From Microbulbifer pacificus (GTDB taxonomy: Bacteria; Pseudomonadota; Gammaproteobacteria; Pseudomonadales; Cellvibrionaceae), in assembly GCF_033723955.1 (NCBI RefSeq), contig NZ_CP137555.1, forward strand, positions 2,906,001 through 2,970,000: 64,000 nt of DNA, written 5' to 3'. Numbering within the stretch: position 1 is the stretch's first letter; every line of letters begins with the position of its first letter. Of this stretch, positions 1-10,733 are shown piece by piece. The position numbers were made by a program, and so were the translations under genes. A model generated the notes under the pieces. It was given only the letters and a program-made list of their open reading frames with translations. It was not told the origin of the DNA and made no database searches.

Positions 1-3000
1 TGCTTCTTCCCGGCAGGGTGAAGGTTCCTGTGTCGTGATCGAACGCAGTATTTTGCAGTGCTGAATCCGCCGAGTTGCGTTGCAGCGGGTGCAGTTTCAG
101 CTTGGCGCCGGCGAGGGCTTCGCTCGAGAAGGTGACAGTTTCCTTGTCGCCGTTGAACAGCACAACGATACGCTGGTAGCGACGGTCGATGTCACCGGTC
201 TGGTCTTGCAGCTGCATCGCGATCAGTCCCGGTACCTGCTCCGGACCGGTATTGAGGAAACTCAGGTGATCCTGGATTTGCTCGGCGGTGGTCAGGCGGA
301 ACAGTGGGGAGCTGTTGCGGATGGCCAGTTGCTCGCGGAAGATCGCGGCGGTCTGTTCGCGGTGGGATTTTTGCGGGGTGAGCGCGGGGTTGGCGAGCAG
401 TGGCTGCATGATCCACCAGCTGTCCCGGTTTTTATCCGCAATGGGCAGGCCTTTGCCCCAGTTGCTGGTTTCCAGTGAGAAGTCCATGGCGTTGAACCAG
501 TCGCCCGAGTTGTAGCTGTCGCGGTCCATGGATTTGGAGCGCAGGATGTCCTGGCCAGCGTGGATAAATGGAATGCCCTGGGCGAACAGCACTAGTGAGT
601 TGCTGAAGGCCTGTATGCGTGCGCGGTCTTCGATGGTGGCGGTGCTGTTGGCCTTGATCTGGATGCCGTCGAATAGGGTTTCATTGTCGTGGGCGGCGAT
701 GTAGTTGATGGATTCCTGCGGGTCGGCAGTGTATCCGGTGGGCTGGCCGTTGTAGATCAGCTGTTCGCCGTTGGTGGTGTTGCCGTAGGAATCGGTGACG
801 CTGTAGTGCTTCAGGTTGCCGGCGAGGGATACACGCACCTTGTCCGCCAATGTCAGCAGAGTCTGGCGTTCGTCACCCCAGAACTTTCCGTTGCTATCGG
901 TAAACAGGCCGTTGCCAAAACCCTGCTCCTCAAATCCGCCGAACGGATTACCGCCGCGTACGCTGTCGCGCAGGCGGTCGTTGAAGGTGCCGATGCCGGT
1001 GCCGGCCATGTTGCCCTGGCGCGCCTGTGGGAAGCGCGCGTCATTGGCGACTTCGCCGAAATTCCAGCCCTCGCCGTAGAGATAAATATCGCGGCCATCC
1101 ACGCCCGCAGTGCGCGGTGTCAGTGCGTCGAGCATGGCGCGGGTTTTAAGCAGGTTGTCGAGGCTGTGGTGGCCCATCAGGTCGAAGCGGAAGCCGTCCA
1201 CCTTGTAGTCCTTTGCCCATACTTCCATCGAGTCCAGCATGAGTTTTTCCATCATGCGGTGTTCGCTGGCGGTGTTGGCGCAGCAGCTGCTCATCTCGAC
1301 GCCGCCCTCGTTATTACGGCGGTGGTAATAGCCGGGGACGATCTTGTCCAGCACGGAGTTCTGGTACTGACCATAGGAACTGGTGTGGTTGTAGACCACG
1401 TCCATCACCACGCGCAGGCCGCTGCGAGAGAGGCTCTGCACCATTTCACGGAATTCACGGATACGCGCAGTGCCGCTGGCGTCGGTGGCGTAGCTGCCTT
1501 CCGGTACGGTGAAGTGCAGCGGGTCGTAACCCCAGTTGAAACCATCGCTGTCACGGGTGTTGTTGACCGCTTCCTGCTGTTCGCTGCCATCTGCAGCGTA
1601 CATGGAAAGATCGCCGACCTGTTGCTGTTGTGCTTTGTCTTCATTCACCGTGGCAAAGTCGAAGGCGGGCAGCAGGTGGATGTGGGTCATGCCTGCCTTT
1701 GCCAGCTTTTTCAGGTGACGCATGCCATCGCTATTTTTTTCGGTGAAGGCTTTGAAGGTGCCGCGCTCGCTTTGCGGCACGGTGTCATCCGCGATGGAAA
1801 AATCCCGCACATGCAGTTCGTACACGGAAATGTCTTCGGGATTTTTGAGTTTCGGTTTGCGCAGGTGGCGCCAACCCGATGGCTGCAGGTCGCGGTCATT
1901 CAGGTTGATGATCTGGCTCTTGCCGCTGTTGATGGAGAGGCCGAGGGAGTAGGGGTCGGTAACCAGGTTGGTTTCGATCTTGTCGGAGAAATAGGAAAAG
2001 ACTTCCACTTCATACAGGTAGTAAGCGCGGTCCCATTCCTTGCCGACCTGTGCCTGCCAGGCGCCATCCCGTTGTGTCATTTCCACCACCATATCGGCGG
2101 CGCTGGACTGGGGGTTGTTGAACAGGTGCAGTTTTACCGAGCGCGCAGTGGGTGCCCAGAGGGCGAAGTCCACAGCGTTGTCGCCGACACTCGCACCCAG
2201 TTTTCCAGCGTAATAAAAACCGTCGTCGAGCAGGCCGGCGAGCTGGATGCCGGTGGCATCCTTGAGCCGCCCCTCGCTATCGTAATGCGCAAGCGCCACC
2301 TGGCCGGTGATCAATGCCGCAGGATCAATGTCTGCGTCGAGGGTGAACGTGCTGTGGCCATTGAGATGCGGAAATTTCTGCAGGGTATCCGCCGACAAGC
2401 TGCCGGGGCTGAGCGGATAACTGGCATCGGCATCGATGCCGTCCGGGGTGATCTGCAGATTACCTGCGGCACTGTAGAGCAGTTTTACCTGGTCGCCATC
2501 GGCGGGGCTGATATTCCAGGCAAAATGCTTGGCGTCGAGCCAGTGGGCCTTTTCCTGGGTGAGATCGCCGCGGGGAATACCATTGGTGCTAATGACCACC
2601 TGTTTACTATTGGCGTCGAAGGCGAAATAAATTTCGTCACCATCGCTGGGCACAGTAAAAGCAATATTGCCACCGTTATTGCCGTAGCTCTCGCTCCAGC
2701 CTTCATTGAGCGCGACTTTGAATTCGTAATTGCCGGCGGGAATGCCTGACGTCAGAAAGGTATAGATCCCATCGCCATCGCTGTCCTGCATCCAGCTGCG
2801 CAAACAGTCCGGTTGCCAGTCACCGGGGCAACCGAGCTCACTCTGGAAATTGCCCGCCACAGTGGCGATGGTGCTGTTGGCACTGCTGGTGATCCAGTGG
2901 CTTTCATGGTCGTAGTAAAACTTTACGTCGGTGCTTTCAGCCAGCTGCAATCCGATATTGCCGCCATTGCGGTAACCGTTTGCACCGTAGTTCTCATCCC

Positions 3001-3289
3001 AGCTGCCGTTCAGGGCCGCTTTGTATTCCCAGTTGCCGGCGGGCACGCTGAAGATCCCCAGCCATTTGTCGTCGGCGGCGTCGTAGCCGAGCTGGGTGAC
3101 AGAGCATTCGGGTTGCCAGTCTCCGGGGCAGCCCAGTGCCATTTGCAAATTGCCAGGAATACCGACGCTCACGGGATTGGGGGTATCGGATGCGATGGCG
3201 AGATTGGCGTGCAGGATGGCCTGGGACAACAGGCTGGCAGTCAGGAGCAGGCCGGCGGCGCGGGGATGCGCGGTACGGGTCGCGTGCAT
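1..3289 (-). CDS. Secreted pullulanase-type alpha-1,6-glucosidase (GH13), 3' end outside window
   Basis: Hydrolyses alpha-1,6 branch linkages in pullulan, starch or glycogen outside the cytoplasm. About 1,096 residues are visible from the ATG at 3289 and the frame is still open at base 1. An N-terminal hydrophobic segment looks like a signal peptide. Two tandem modules each begin with LGCPGDWQP (near residues 50 and 160) and resemble the X25-type modules of amylopullulanases. The catalytic GH13 part shows [17 protein letters not shown], the nucleophile region [11 protein letters not shown] and the acid/base region LYGEGW. The start is preceded by a GA-rich ribosome-binding stretch. The family assignment is firm. 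Substrate preference (pullulan versus limit dextrin) cannot be read from sequence. Confidence 0.93.
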   Translation of the reverse strand, partial: MHATRTAHPRAAGLLLTASLLSQAILHANLAIASDTPNPVSVGIPGNLQMALGCPGDWQPECSVTQLGYDAADDKWLGIFSVPAGNWEYKAALNGSWDENYGANGYRNGGNIGLQLAESTDVKFYYDHESHWITSSANSTIATVAGNFQSELGCPGDWQPDCLRSWMQDSDGDGIYTFLTSGIPAGNYEFKVALNEGWSESYGNNGGNIAFTVPSDGDEIYFAFDANSKQVVISTNGIPRGDLTQEKAHWLDAKHFAWNISPADGDQVKLLYSAAGNLQITPDGIDADASYPLSPGSLSADTLQKFPHLNGHSTFTLDADIDPAALITGQVALAHYDSEGRLKDATGIQLAGLLDDGFYYAGKLGASVGDNAVDFALWAPTARSVKLHLFNNPQSSAADMVVEMTQRDGAWQAQVGKEWDRAYYLYEVEVFSYFSDKIETNLVTDPYSLGLSINSGKSQIINLNDRDLQPSGWRHLRKPKLKNPEDISVYELHVRDFSIADDTVPQSERGTFKAFTEKNSDGMRHLKKLAKAGMTHIHLLPAFDFATVNEDKAQQQQVGDLSMYAADGSEQQEAVNNTRDSDGFNWGYDPLHFTVPEGSYATDASGTARIREFREMVQSLSRSGLRVVMDVVYNHTSSYGQYQNSVLDKIVPGYYHRRNNEGGVEMSSCCANTASEHRMMEKLMLDSMEVWAKDYKVDGFRFDLMGHHSLDNLLKTRAMLDALTPRTAGVDGRDIYLYGEGWNFGEVANDARFPQARQGNMAGTGIGTFNDRLRDSVRGGNPFGGFEEQGFGNGLFTDSNGKFWGDERQTLLTLADKVRVSLAGNLKHYSVTDSYGNTTNGEQLIYNGQPTGYTADPQESINYIAAHDNETLFDGIQIKANSTATIEDRARIQAFSNSLVLFAQGIPFIHAGQDILRSKSMDRDSYNSGDWFNAMDFSLETSNWGKGLPIADKNRDSWWIMQPLLANPALTPQKSHREQTAAIFREQLAIRNSSPLFRLTTAEQIQDHLSFLNTGPEQVPGLIAMQLQDQTGDIDRRYQRIVVLFNGDKETVTFSSEALAGAKLKLHPLQRNSADSALQNTAFDHDTGTFTLPGRS

Positions 3290-3616
3290 GGGATTCTCTC
3301 TGTTTCGATTTTTGTTATTTGTGTCTACAGGGCATCGCCTGCCCGCGACCATTGAACGGAAGTTGGACGCTGCCTGCCTCCTCCCCGGGGGAGGGTGAAG
3401 GATTTAGGCGCCAGGCTGGGATTGCAGATTGGATAAAACAGGTGAATGCGAGCGGCTTGCGTTGTCACAAAGCCTTCACGAAAGTGTCACCTGGGGGAAA
3501 TCGATTAACGCCATTCTGTGCTGGAGCAAGACGCTGATCCCGCGCGTTGCCAGGGAAGGGCAAAAAATAGTCATTGATGAAATGGCGGGATCAGAAAGTG
3601 TGTCTATACTCATCCC

Positions 3617-3700
3617 ATCTGAAAACTGCAGGTCGAGAAAGGTGATGCACCAGCAGCGATCCGATATCAAGGCCGGCTTTATGCCGGCTTTTGTTTTTTT
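3617..3700 (+). ncRNA. Possible small transcript ending in a strong terminator
   Basis: The 790-base gap between the pullulanase and rsgA has no convincing coding frame, yet it contains a rho-independent terminator facing the + strand. A TATACT box at 3605-3610 could be a -10 element for a transcript of about 80 nt, but I find no good -35 at normal spacing. The rest of the gap shows nothing else except a palindrome at 3714-3737. The function and even the existence of the RNA are inference. Confidence 0.25.
3669..3700 (+). terminator. Rho-independent terminator
   Basis: Arms GCCGGC at 3672-3677 and 3683-3688 with a 5-base loop are followed by a long T tract. No recognised gene lies upstream on this strand within the gap. 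Confidence 0.8.
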
Positions 3701-3713
3701 ATGTGCCGTCGAC

Positions 3714-3737
3714 AAAAATGACATCCATGTCATTTTT
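3714..3737. repeat. 24-bp perfect palindrome
   Basis: AAAAATGACAT, then CC, then ATGTCATTTTT: 11-bp perfect arms around a 2-bp centre. It lies between the terminator and rsgA. It could be an operator or a bidirectional terminator with A/T flanks. No second copy was noticed. Confidence 0.6.
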
Positions 3738-4082
3738 ATCTCCGACGCAGTCGAAAACGCTGGCGCAGAGGCGTCGCTCTGCTGGGTTTTCGTCTGCTCG
3801 CGCCGGCCTGTGGCCGCGACCGGTACCTCCTGTACCGATGGGCACTCCGTAGAAAGCTCGATTCCCCAAACTATTGCGACAGGCAGGCTTGCCTGCTAAA
3901 TTGCGCGAAATTCCACCAGCGGAGGATTGTTGATGATTGCATCCAAGCCCCGCCGGGCCAGCCGCGACTAAATCGCCACTCGCCCGGCAATGTTCTTTTG
4001 TCGGGTTTCCCCATCCCATTGGAAACCCTTTTCGATAGCGCCCAAACTACATGGGCTTGAATGACGTGTGCCTGCATAAAAC

Positions 4083-5243
4083 GTGTGCAGGGCACTTTTG
4101 AGGGTTCAGACCTTGAGTAAATCCCTGATTTCGCGCCGCCCGGTAATCCGGCGTGGCGCTTCCTCTGGTGGGCAGGAAAAGGCTGCCGGCGCACAATCAC
4201 TGTTGCGCGTTCTGGGCTGGAAGCCGTTTTTCCAGCAGCAGTTGTCACTGGATGAACTGACCGATTGCGAACCGGTGCGGGTGATGGCGGTGCATCGCGG
4301 CCAGTTAGAGGTGTCCGGTGAGCGCGGTGACGAAGTGGTGCTGGTCCACGGCCCGCTGTTTGACGACGCCGAGGAAAAGCCCACGGTGGGCGACTGGCTG
4401 CTGCTTGAGCGCGACAGCCGCAAACCCTTGCGTCGCCTCGAGCGCAGCAGCCTGTTCCGACGCATGGCGCCGGGCGCGAAGCAGGTGCAGCTGATTGCGG
4501 CGAACATCGACAACGTGCTGATCGTCACCTCCTGCAACCACGACTTCAACCTCTCCCGTATCGAGCGCTACCAGGCGCTGGTAAAGGAAGCCGGTTGTCG
4601 CGCTTGCGTGGTGGTCACAAAGGCCGATCAGAGTGACGCGCACGAGCAGTACCGCGAAGCCCTGAAAAGCTATCGCGACCTCCCGCTGGTGCTGGTCAAC
4701 GCGCTGGACAGCGCAAGTGTGGAAGTCCTGCGGGAATACTGCCGCAGCGGCGAAACTCTCTCACTGCTCGGCTCCTCCGGCGTTGGCAAATCCACCCTGT
4801 TGAACAGCCTTGCCGGCAGCGAACTTGCCGCCACCGCGGGCATCCGTGAAGACGACAGCAAAGGCCGCCACACCACCCGCCACCGCGCCCTGTACGCCAT
4901 CCCCGAGGGCGGGCTGCTACTGGACAGTCCCGGTATGCGCGAACTCGGCCTGGCAGATGTCAGCGAAGGACTCACCGCTGTCTTTTCCGATATCAGCGAA
5001 CTCGCCGCCAAGTGCCGCTTCGCCGACTGCGCTCACGAGACAGAGCCTGGCTGTGCCGTGCGCGCGGCGATGGACTCCAACGAGTTGGATGAGCGACGCG
5101 TACGCAACTGGCGCAAGCTGGAGCGGGAAGTAAAACGGAATAGCCGCACCCTGGCGGAAACCCGTGCGGAAGAGCGCGCGTTTAGTCAGTTAGTGCGCAC
5201 CGTGGGAGGACATGCGCGTTCAAGAAAAAGTGGAGAGAATTGA
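4083..5243 (+). CDS. rsgA: Ribosome small-subunit-dependent GTPase A
   Basis: Circularly permuted GTPase that checks 30S subunit maturation in the cytoplasm. The order of motifs is diagnostic: an OB-fold-like N-terminus, then G4 (VVTKAD), then G1 (GSSGVGKS), then G3 (DSPG). A C-terminal zinc site follows, with the C-x4-C-x-H-x5-C pattern in CRFADCAHETEPGC. Length (386 aa) is slightly above the usual 300-350. The first ATG has a poor ribosome-binding site. A TTG at 4113 with AGGG about 9 bases upstream gives a more typical N-terminus, so the start is uncertain. The gene stands alone, convergent with the DUF885 gene across a palindromic repeat. Confidence 0.92.
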   Translation: MCRALLRVQTLSKSLISRRPVIRRGASSGGQEKAAGAQSLLRVLGWKPFFQQQLSLDELTDCEPVRVMAVHRGQLEVSGERGDEVVLVHGPLFDDAEEKPTVGDWLLLERDSRKPLRRLERSSLFRRMAPGAKQVQLIAANIDNVLIVTSCNHDFNLSRIERYQALVKEAGCRACVVVTKADQSDAHEQYREALKSYRDLPLVLVNALDSASVEVLREYCRSGETLSLLGSSGVGKSTLLNSLAGSELAATAGIREDDSKGRHTTRHRALYAIPEGGLLLDSPGMRELGLADVSEGLTAVFSDISELAAKCRFADCAHETEPGCAVRAAMDSNELDERRVRNWRKLEREVKRNSRTLAETRAEERAFSQLVRTVGGHARSRKSGEN

Positions 5244-5282
5244 CGCTAACGAAGCGTAAAACTCGGACGTGAAGGCAAATTG

Positions 5283-5376
5283 CCGGGGGCCTGTTTTCAG
5301 AAGCGTCGGCGACAGGGAAGTCGCCGACGCAGCGTACAGGGATGTATTCACAGCGGTTCTGAAAACCGGCCCCCGG
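5283..5376. repeat. Nested palindromic repeat, copy 1
   Basis: Outer arms at 5283-5302 and 5357-5376 (CCGGGGGCC..GTTTTCAGAA against its near-complement) enclose inner arms GCGTCGGCGAC at 5303-5313 and GTCGCCGACGC at 5320-5330. Words such as GTACAGGG between the arms recur in the copy at 7396-7504. It lies between two convergent genes and may also end transcription. Confidence 0.75.
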
Positions 5377-5429
5377 TGATTTTACGCCCGGAAGCCTGCT
5401 AAAAAGGCACGTGTTTTTGGGACGGGAAT

Positions 5430-7316
5430 TTATATATTCAGCGCCGCCTGACCCGCAGAATCACTTACCGGTGTCGTGACGCTAATCTCCCCGCCCTGAG
5501 ACTCAATCCAGGCATTCATCCGTTTTTCCAAAACATTCAACGGCAGCGCACCAGCACCCAGCAGTGCATCGTGGAAACGGCGAATATCGAAATTATTCCC
5601 CAGTGCCTTCTCCGCCCGCGCGCGAATTTCCTTGATCTTCAACTGTCCAACCTTGTAAGCCAGTGCCTGGCCCGGCCATACCAGATAACGGTCAACCTCC
5701 ACCACAATATCGTGCTCAGGCTTCGGGCTGTTCGCCATAAAATACGCAATTGCCTCATCCCGGCTCCAGCCCAGCTGGTGCATGCCCGTATCCACTACCA
5801 AACGCACCGCGCGCCACATATCGTAAGTCAGCGCACCAAATTCGTTGTAGGGATCCTTGTACAGACCGAGATCGTAACCCAGGCTCTCTGAGTACAATCC
5901 CCAGCCCTCCACAAAGCCTGTGTACATCTTGGTGCGCCGCAGGCGGTGAATATCTTTCTGCTCCTGCGCCAGTGCAATTTGCAGGTGATGGCCCGGCATT
6001 GCCTCGTGCACCGTCAGCGCCTCCATCTCCCAGGTCGGACGGCTATTCAGATCGTAAGTGTTGGCAAAGAAAACCCCCGCGCGCCCCGCCTCCATCGAAC
6101 CCGGCATGTAATAGGCCGTGGTCTGGGATTTTTCTGAATACGCCGGAATCGGCTTCACACCATAGGGCAGGCGTGGCAGGGTGCCGAACAGCGCCGGCAG
6201 CTCACCGTCGATACGCTTGGCAATGTCACGGTAATTCTTCAGTAACTCGTCTTTGCTCTGGTAAAAAAAGCGCGGATCACTGCGCAGGAAATCGGTAAAT
6301 TCCTTGAAGCCACCGGTGAAGCCTGTTTTCTTGATGATCGCTTCCATTTCACCGCGAATACGCCGCACTTCCTCCAGGCCTATACGGTGAATTTCTTCCG
6401 GGCTCAGCTCGGTGGTGGTTTCCTCGCGCACCTTGTATGCGTACCAGCGGACACCATCATCGTTCCTGGTAAAGGCGGTTTCGGTATTCGCGTTGGGGAT
6501 ATATTCCCGCTCCACGAACTCGGCAAATGCCTGCCAACTTGGCACCAGGGATTTCTGGTAAATATTCTGTGCGCGGGAGCGCAGGCGCGTCTGCAGCGAG
6601 GCGGGAATGGTTGCGGGCATTTCATTGAATGCCTTTAGCAGCGGGCTCTGCTGCGGATCGGCGGGAATCAGTGCGCGGATCTGGCCGGGCAGTTCACGCA
6701 GGGTAATTTGCGGCGGGGTCAGTTTTTGCTTCAACCCCTTTTCCATCAAAACTTGTGTCTGCTCAATCAGCTGCGGCAGCTTTTCCAGGCGCGCGAGAAT
6801 ATTTTCGTAATCCGCCGGGTTGCGCTTGGGCATGGTGTTCAGTACCCCGGGGACACTGCGCTGGATACCACTCATATGGTTTACCGGCAGCAGGTGTTCG
6901 GGAAACTGGTAGCCGCGGACTTGCGTCAGCAGGTCCTGGTAGAGCAGCTGGTAGTCGAGCTTTTCGTTATCCGCCAAATTGTCTTCGTCGATGTGGCGGC
7001 TGGCCGCCAGCAGTTCCCGGGTCTGCCCCTTGCGCTGTTCAATCCCTCTGGTGGACTGATCTGTCCACATCTGTTCCACGCCGGGATAGCCCTGGTAAGT
7101 GCCGGTTTCGGGATAGCTCTCCATGATCCAGCGGTAGCGCAGGTCCTGCAGGGCCTGAAGCTTTTCACTGGCGCCCTTTTTGGGGATTGCATTCAGATCC
7201 TTTTCAAAGGCTTTTTGGTCCATTGCCTGGACATTGACGCTCGCGGCCATGATGGCTGCGGACAAACCAATGAATTTAGAGTTCAGGATTTTTTTAAAAG
7301 AATTGGAAAAGAACAT
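5430..7316 (-). CDS. DUF885 family exported metallopeptidase-like protein
   Basis: A 628-residue protein of the DUF885 family, which is related to M32-type carboxypeptidases. The zinc-binding motif is visible in LTVHEAMPGHHLQ. An N-terminal signal peptide (residues 1-31, ending near VNVQA) places it in the periplasm or outside. The frame is open much further upstream, but that extension runs through palindromic repeats. The ATG at 7316 is preceded by AGGAAG at good spacing and begins the signal peptide, so I chose it. The substrate is unknown. Related proteins are usually annotated only as DUF885 or putative peptidase. Confidence 0.87.
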   Translation of the reverse strand: MFFSNSFKKILNSKFIGLSAAIMAASVNVQAMDQKAFEKDLNAIPKKGASEKLQALQDLRYRWIMESYPETGTYQGYPGVEQMWTDQSTRGIEQRKGQTRELLAASRHIDEDNLADNEKLDYQLLYQDLLTQVRGYQFPEHLLPVNHMSGIQRSVPGVLNTMPKRNPADYENILARLEKLPQLIEQTQVLMEKGLKQKLTPPQITLRELPGQIRALIPADPQQSPLLKAFNEMPATIPASLQTRLRSRAQNIYQKSLVPSWQAFAEFVEREYIPNANTETAFTRNDDGVRWYAYKVREETTTELSPEEIHRIGLEEVRRIRGEMEAIIKKTGFTGGFKEFTDFLRSDPRFFYQSKDELLKNYRDIAKRIDGELPALFGTLPRLPYGVKPIPAYSEKSQTTAYYMPGSMEAGRAGVFFANTYDLNSRPTWEMEALTVHEAMPGHHLQIALAQEQKDIHRLRRTKMYTGFVEGWGLYSESLGYDLGLYKDPYNEFGALTYDMWRAVRLVVDTGMHQLGWSRDEAIAYFMANSPKPEHDIVVEVDRYLVWPGQALAYKVGQLKIKEIRARAEKALGNNFDIRRFHDALLGAGALPLNVLEKRMNAWIESQGGEISVTTPVSDSAGQAALNI

Positions 7317-7395
7317 CGTACTTCCTGTCTCTGATTGTTTTATTGATGAATTGTTATTTATTTTCGGGACGCTTAACTTGGATGTTAAGGCAGAG

Positions 7396-7504
7396 CACAG
7401 GGTGGTGCATTTGGAAACCGTCGCAAACAGGGATGTTTGCGACGGAGCGTACAGGGTGTATTTAAGGGGGGCGCCTAGCCCGGTTCCAAATGCACCACCC
7501 TGTG
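7396..7504. repeat. Nested palindromic repeat, copy 2
   Basis: Outer arms at 7396-7420 (CACAGGGTGGTGCATTTGG..) and 7481-7504, differing by a one-base indel, enclose inner arms CCGTCGCAAAC at 7418-7428 and GTTTGCGACGG at 7435-7445. It has the same architecture and shared internal words as the copy at 5283-5376. It lies in the 396-base gap upstream of the DUF885 gene, which otherwise holds only the third copy. Confidence 0.75.
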
Positions 7505-7567
7505 ATCTGCCGCCACTAATTTTTTCGGAGCCTCGTTGCGGGGCTCTATTCGGAGCGCGGTGGCGGT

Positions 7568-7672
7568 CGGGCACCGGGGGCGGGTTTTCAGGACCGCTGT
7601 GAACCCATCCCTGGGCGCTTCGGCGCAAACATCCTGTTTGCGACGATCCTGAAAACCCGCCCCCGGCACCCG
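7568..7672. repeat. Nested palindromic repeat, copy 3
   Basis: Outer arms at 7568-7593 and 7647-7672 (TCCTGAAAACCCGCCCCCGG on the right side) enclose inner arms CGCAAAC and GTTTGCG around ATCCT (7624-7642). The outer arm shares the TTTTCAG and CCGGGGGC words with the copy at 5283-5376. It sits just downstream of dxs, in inverted orientation relative to copy 1. Confidence 0.75.
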
Positions 7673-7712
7673 GCCTTCGCTGTAAGCTTTGTACTTCGTA
7701 GGCGATCAGTAA

Positions 7713-9650
7713 TTAGATCGCGGCGGCCTGGCCGTTGAAGCCGTTATTGTTGTTGGCCATGGCATCGATTCGCGTGCGAATCTGTTCTTCGATGCCTTTG
7801 GCATCCAGGCCGATTTCTTCCAGCAATTTCTGATGTTTGCCGTGCTCGATAATCTTGTCCGGCAGGCCCAGTTGCAGCAGCGGTACCGGCGTTACACGGC
7901 GGTTCAGATACTCGGCAACCGCGCTGCCGGCGCCGCCGGCAATGGTATTTTCTTCCAGTGTCACCAGCAGGCTGTGGCTGTCGGCCAAGCGATCGATCAG
8001 CTCTTCATCCAGTGGTTTGACCCAGCGCATATCCACCAGCGTCGCGCCGAGCCTGTCGGCGACTTCACGGGCAGAAGCCAGCAAGGTGCCGAAGCTCAGG
8101 ATGGCCACATTGGATCCTTCCTGAATCACGCGTGCCTTGCCAATTGGCAGCTCGGTCATGGTTTTTTCAATTTCCACACCCGGGCCGGTACCGCGGGGGT
8201 AGCGCACCGCGGCGGGGCCGGGGTGCTGGTAGGCGGTGTAGAGCAGCTGGCGGCACTCGTTCTCGTCGCTGGGTGCGGCGATCACCAGGTTGGGCAGGCA
8301 GCGCATAAACGTGAGGTCGAAACTGCCCGCGTGGGTGGGGCCGTCTTCGCCGACGAGACCGGCGCGGTCGATGGCGAAGGTCACGTCCAGATCCTGAATC
8401 GCCACATCGTGCACCATCTGGTCGTAGCCGCGCTGCAGGAAGGTGGAGTAGATCGCCACTACCGGCTTCTGACCCTCGCAGGCGAGGCCCGCACCGAGGG
8501 TGACCGCGTGCTGCTCGGCGATCGCCACATCGTGGTAGCGCTCGGGGAAGCGCTCGGCGAAGTCCACCATGCCAGAGCCCTCGCACATGGCGGGAGTGAT
8601 GGCGATGAGCTTGTCATCCTGCTCCGCGGTGTCGCACAGCCACTGGCCGAATATATCCTGGTACTTGGGACCCTTCTTCTTCTGCTCTCCAGCTTTTTCT
8701 GGGGGCACCGCCACCTGGACCTTGGGTTCCGGCTCCAGCTTGTTCAGCGCGTGGTAGCCCACCGGGTCCGCTTCCGCGGGGCCGAAGCCCTTGCCCTTGG
8801 TGGTGACGATATGCAGCAGCTGCGGGCCGCGCTGATTGCGCAGGTTGCGCAGGGTGTGCACCAGGTCCTGCATGTTGTGGCCGTCCAGCGGGCCCACATA
8901 GTTGAAGCCCAGTTCCTCGAACAGGGTGCCCGGGGTAATCATGCCTTTCACGTGCTCTTCCGCACGGCGCGCCAGTTGCCACGCCTTGGGAATCACCGAC
9001 AGTACCTTGCGGCTGCCCTCGCGCATGTTCAGGTAGGTCTTGCTGGCGAGGATGCGGGCGAAGTAGGTGGCGAGGCCGCCCACGTTCTTGGAGATCGACA
9101 TGCGGTTGTCGTTCAGCACCACCAGCATGTCTTTGCCGGTGTGCGCCGCATGGTTCAGGGCCTCGAAGGCCATGCCCGCGGTCATTGCACCGTCGCCGAT
9201 CACCGCTACCACCTTGCGCTCGTCGGGGGAGCCCAGCGCCATGCCGAGGGCGGCGCTGATGGAGGTGCTGGAATGGCCGACGCCGAAGGTGTCGTAGGGG
9301 CTTTCACTGCGCTTGGGGAAGCCGGAGAGGCCACCCTGCTGGCGCATGCTGAGCATCTGCTCGCGGCGACCGGTGAGGATCTTGTGCGGGTAGGTCTGGT
9401 GGCCCACATCCCACACCAGGCGGTCTTCCGGGGTGTTGTAGATGTAGTGCAGGGCGATAGTCAGCTCGACGACGCCGAGGCCGGCGCCAAAGTGGCCGCC
9501 GGTCTGGCCCACGCAGTACAGCAGGTATTCGCGCAGTTCGGTCGCCAGCTGCGGCAGTTGTTTTTCCGACAGGGCGCGCAGTTGGGCCGGATCGTCGATC
9601 TGGTCGAGGAGCGGTGTGTACGGGCGCTGGCGGGGTATCTGGTCGAACAT
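7713..9650 (-). CDS. dxs: 1-deoxy-D-xylulose-5-phosphate synthase
   Basis: First enzyme of the MEP isoprenoid pathway: condenses pyruvate with glyceraldehyde 3-phosphate using thiamine diphosphate. At 645 aa it has normal family length. The thiamine-binding [15 protein letters not shown] region lies near residue 150 and the transketolase-type pyrimidine-binding domain ([16 protein letters not shown]) near residue 380. The C-terminal transketolase domain ends in [11 protein letters not shown]. The ATG at 9650 has AGGA upstream. It follows ispA on the same strand after 171 bases, the standard xseB-ispA-dxs arrangement of proteobacteria. Confidence 0.97.
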   Translation of the reverse strand: MFDQIPRQRPYTPLLDQIDDPAQLRALSEKQLPQLATELREYLLYCVGQTGGHFGAGLGVVELTIALHYIYNTPEDRLVWDVGHQTYPHKILTGRREQMLSMRQQGGLSGFPKRSESPYDTFGVGHSSTSISAALGMALGSPDERKVVAVIGDGAMTAGMAFEALNHAAHTGKDMLVVLNDNRMSISKNVGGLATYFARILASKTYLNMREGSRKVLSVIPKAWQLARRAEEHVKGMITPGTLFEELGFNYVGPLDGHNMQDLVHTLRNLRNQRGPQLLHIVTTKGKGFGPAEADPVGYHALNKLEPEPKVQVAVPPEKAGEQKKKGPKYQDIFGQWLCDTAEQDDKLIAITPAMCEGSGMVDFAERFPERYHDVAIAEQHAVTLGAGLACEGQKPVVAIYSTFLQRGYDQMVHDVAIQDLDVTFAIDRAGLVGEDGPTHAGSFDLTFMRCLPNLVIAAPSDENECRQLLYTAYQHPGPAAVRYPRGTGPGVEIEKTMTELPIGKARVIQEGSNVAILSFGTLLASAREVADRLGATLVDMRWVKPLDEELIDRLADSHSLLVTLEENTIAGGAGSAVAEYLNRRVTPVPLLQLGLPDKIIEHGKHQKLLEEIGLDAKGIEEQIRTRIDAMANNNNGFNGQAAAI

Positions 9651-9761
9651 CGAGGGTCCTGAATTCGGGCGTTTGGGCCCGTTTTCCTGTGCGGCTTGGG
9701 GATGGCAAGCGGCACTGGGCCCAAAGTATCAATTGCAACTGATAATGGTGGGGATTGTATG

Positions 9762-9790
9762 CCCACAGGCGCGAGATTGCATCCTGTGGG
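9762..9790 (-). other. Hairpin in the ispA-dxs spacer
   Basis: Arms CCCACAGG (9762-9769) and CCTGTGGG (9783-9790) form an 8-bp stem in the untranslated stretch ahead of dxs. There is no U tract, so it is not a classical terminator. It could affect mRNA stability or dxs expression. Confidence 0.4.
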
Positions 9791-9821
9791 GCCAAGTACC
9801 GGGGGGCGTAGGAAATTGGGC

Positions 9822-10733
9822 TCAGTGATCCCGGTGAACGATATAGTCCGCCAGCTGCTGCAGGATGGCGGTGTTGCCCCCCAGCTGTACCAGCGCGTCG
9901 CTGGCTTCGCGGTACAGTTCGTCTGCCTTGGCGCGGGCACCGTCGAGGCCGAGCAGGGAGACATAGGTGGGTTTGTTGCGCGCGGCATCGGCGCCCTGGG
10001 TTTTGCCCAGGGTTTCGGTATCCGCGGTCACATCGAGGATGTCGTCCTGCACCTGGAACGCCAGGCCGATGGCCTCGGCGTAACGGGTGATGGCGTCGAG
10101 CTGGCCGGCATCGGCGCCGCCGATCAGTGCGCCCATACGCGCGCTGGCACAGATCAGGGCGCCGGTCTTGAGGCGGTGCATCTGCTTCAGTTGCTCGAGA
10201 GTAAGGGCCTGGTCGACCGCTGCCAGGTCAATGGCCTGTCCGGCCACCATGCCGCGGGCACCGGAGGCCTGCGCCAGCTCGGTCACCAGGCGGATACGCA
10301 GTTCCGCGGGCAACGGGGCAGCGGCGAGAAGCTCGAAGGCCTGGCACTGCAGCGCGTCACCGGCGAGGATCGCGGTGGCTTCATTGAACTGGATATGACA
10401 GGTGGGACGGCCGCGGCGGAGGTCGTCGTCATCCATCGCCGGCAGGTCGTCGTGTACCAGGGAATAGGCGTGTACACATTCCAGCGCCGCCGCCGCCTGG
10501 TGGCTCTGGTTTGCCGCCGCGGCACCGCCCAGGGCCTGGGCCGCGGCGTAGACCAGTGCCGGGCGCAGGCGCTTGCCGGGGCCGAGGGCGGCGTAGTTCA
10601 TGGCGGCGAACAGGGTGTCGGCAGTGGAATGGTCAGCCAGTGCCGCCTTCAGGGTCTGTTCGACCTGCTGGCCGGAAGACTGCAGGAAAGCCTTGAGCTT
10701 TACCGGAATCGCAACAGGGGTGGAAGTGCTCAC
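9822..10733 (-). CDS. ispA: Farnesyl diphosphate synthase (short-chain polyprenyl synthase)
   Basis: Condenses IPP with DMAPP and GPP to make farnesyl diphosphate for quinones and undecaprenyl carriers. Of 303 aa, it shows the first Asp-rich motif in DDLPAMDDDDLRRG and the second in QDDILDVTADTETLGKTQG. The start is a GTG placed immediately after the TAA of xseB (TAAGTG), which implies translational coupling. Middle gene of the xseB-ispA-dxs operon. Confidence 0.95.
   Translation of the reverse strand: MSTSTPVAIPVKLKAFLQSSGQQVEQTLKAALADHSTADTLFAAMNYAALGPGKRLRPALVYAAAQALGGAAAANQSHQAAAALECVHAYSLVHDDLPAMDDDDLRRGRPTCHIQFNEATAILAGDALQCQAFELLAAAPLPAELRIRLVTELAQASGARGMVAGQAIDLAAVDQALTLEQLKQMHRLKTGALICASARMGALIGGADAGQLDAITRYAEAIGLAFQVQDDILDVTADTETLGKTQGADAARNKPTYVSLLGLDGARAKADELYREASDALVQLGGNTAILQQLADYIVHRDH

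Noticed and set aside
689..2749. Long open frame on the + strand
   Set aside because: Shadow of the pullulanase on the other strand; no recognisable domain, and the reverse frame encodes clear GH13 motifs.
7833..9662. 609-codon open frame on the + strand
   Set aside because: Antisense to dxs; a by-product of high GC codon bias.
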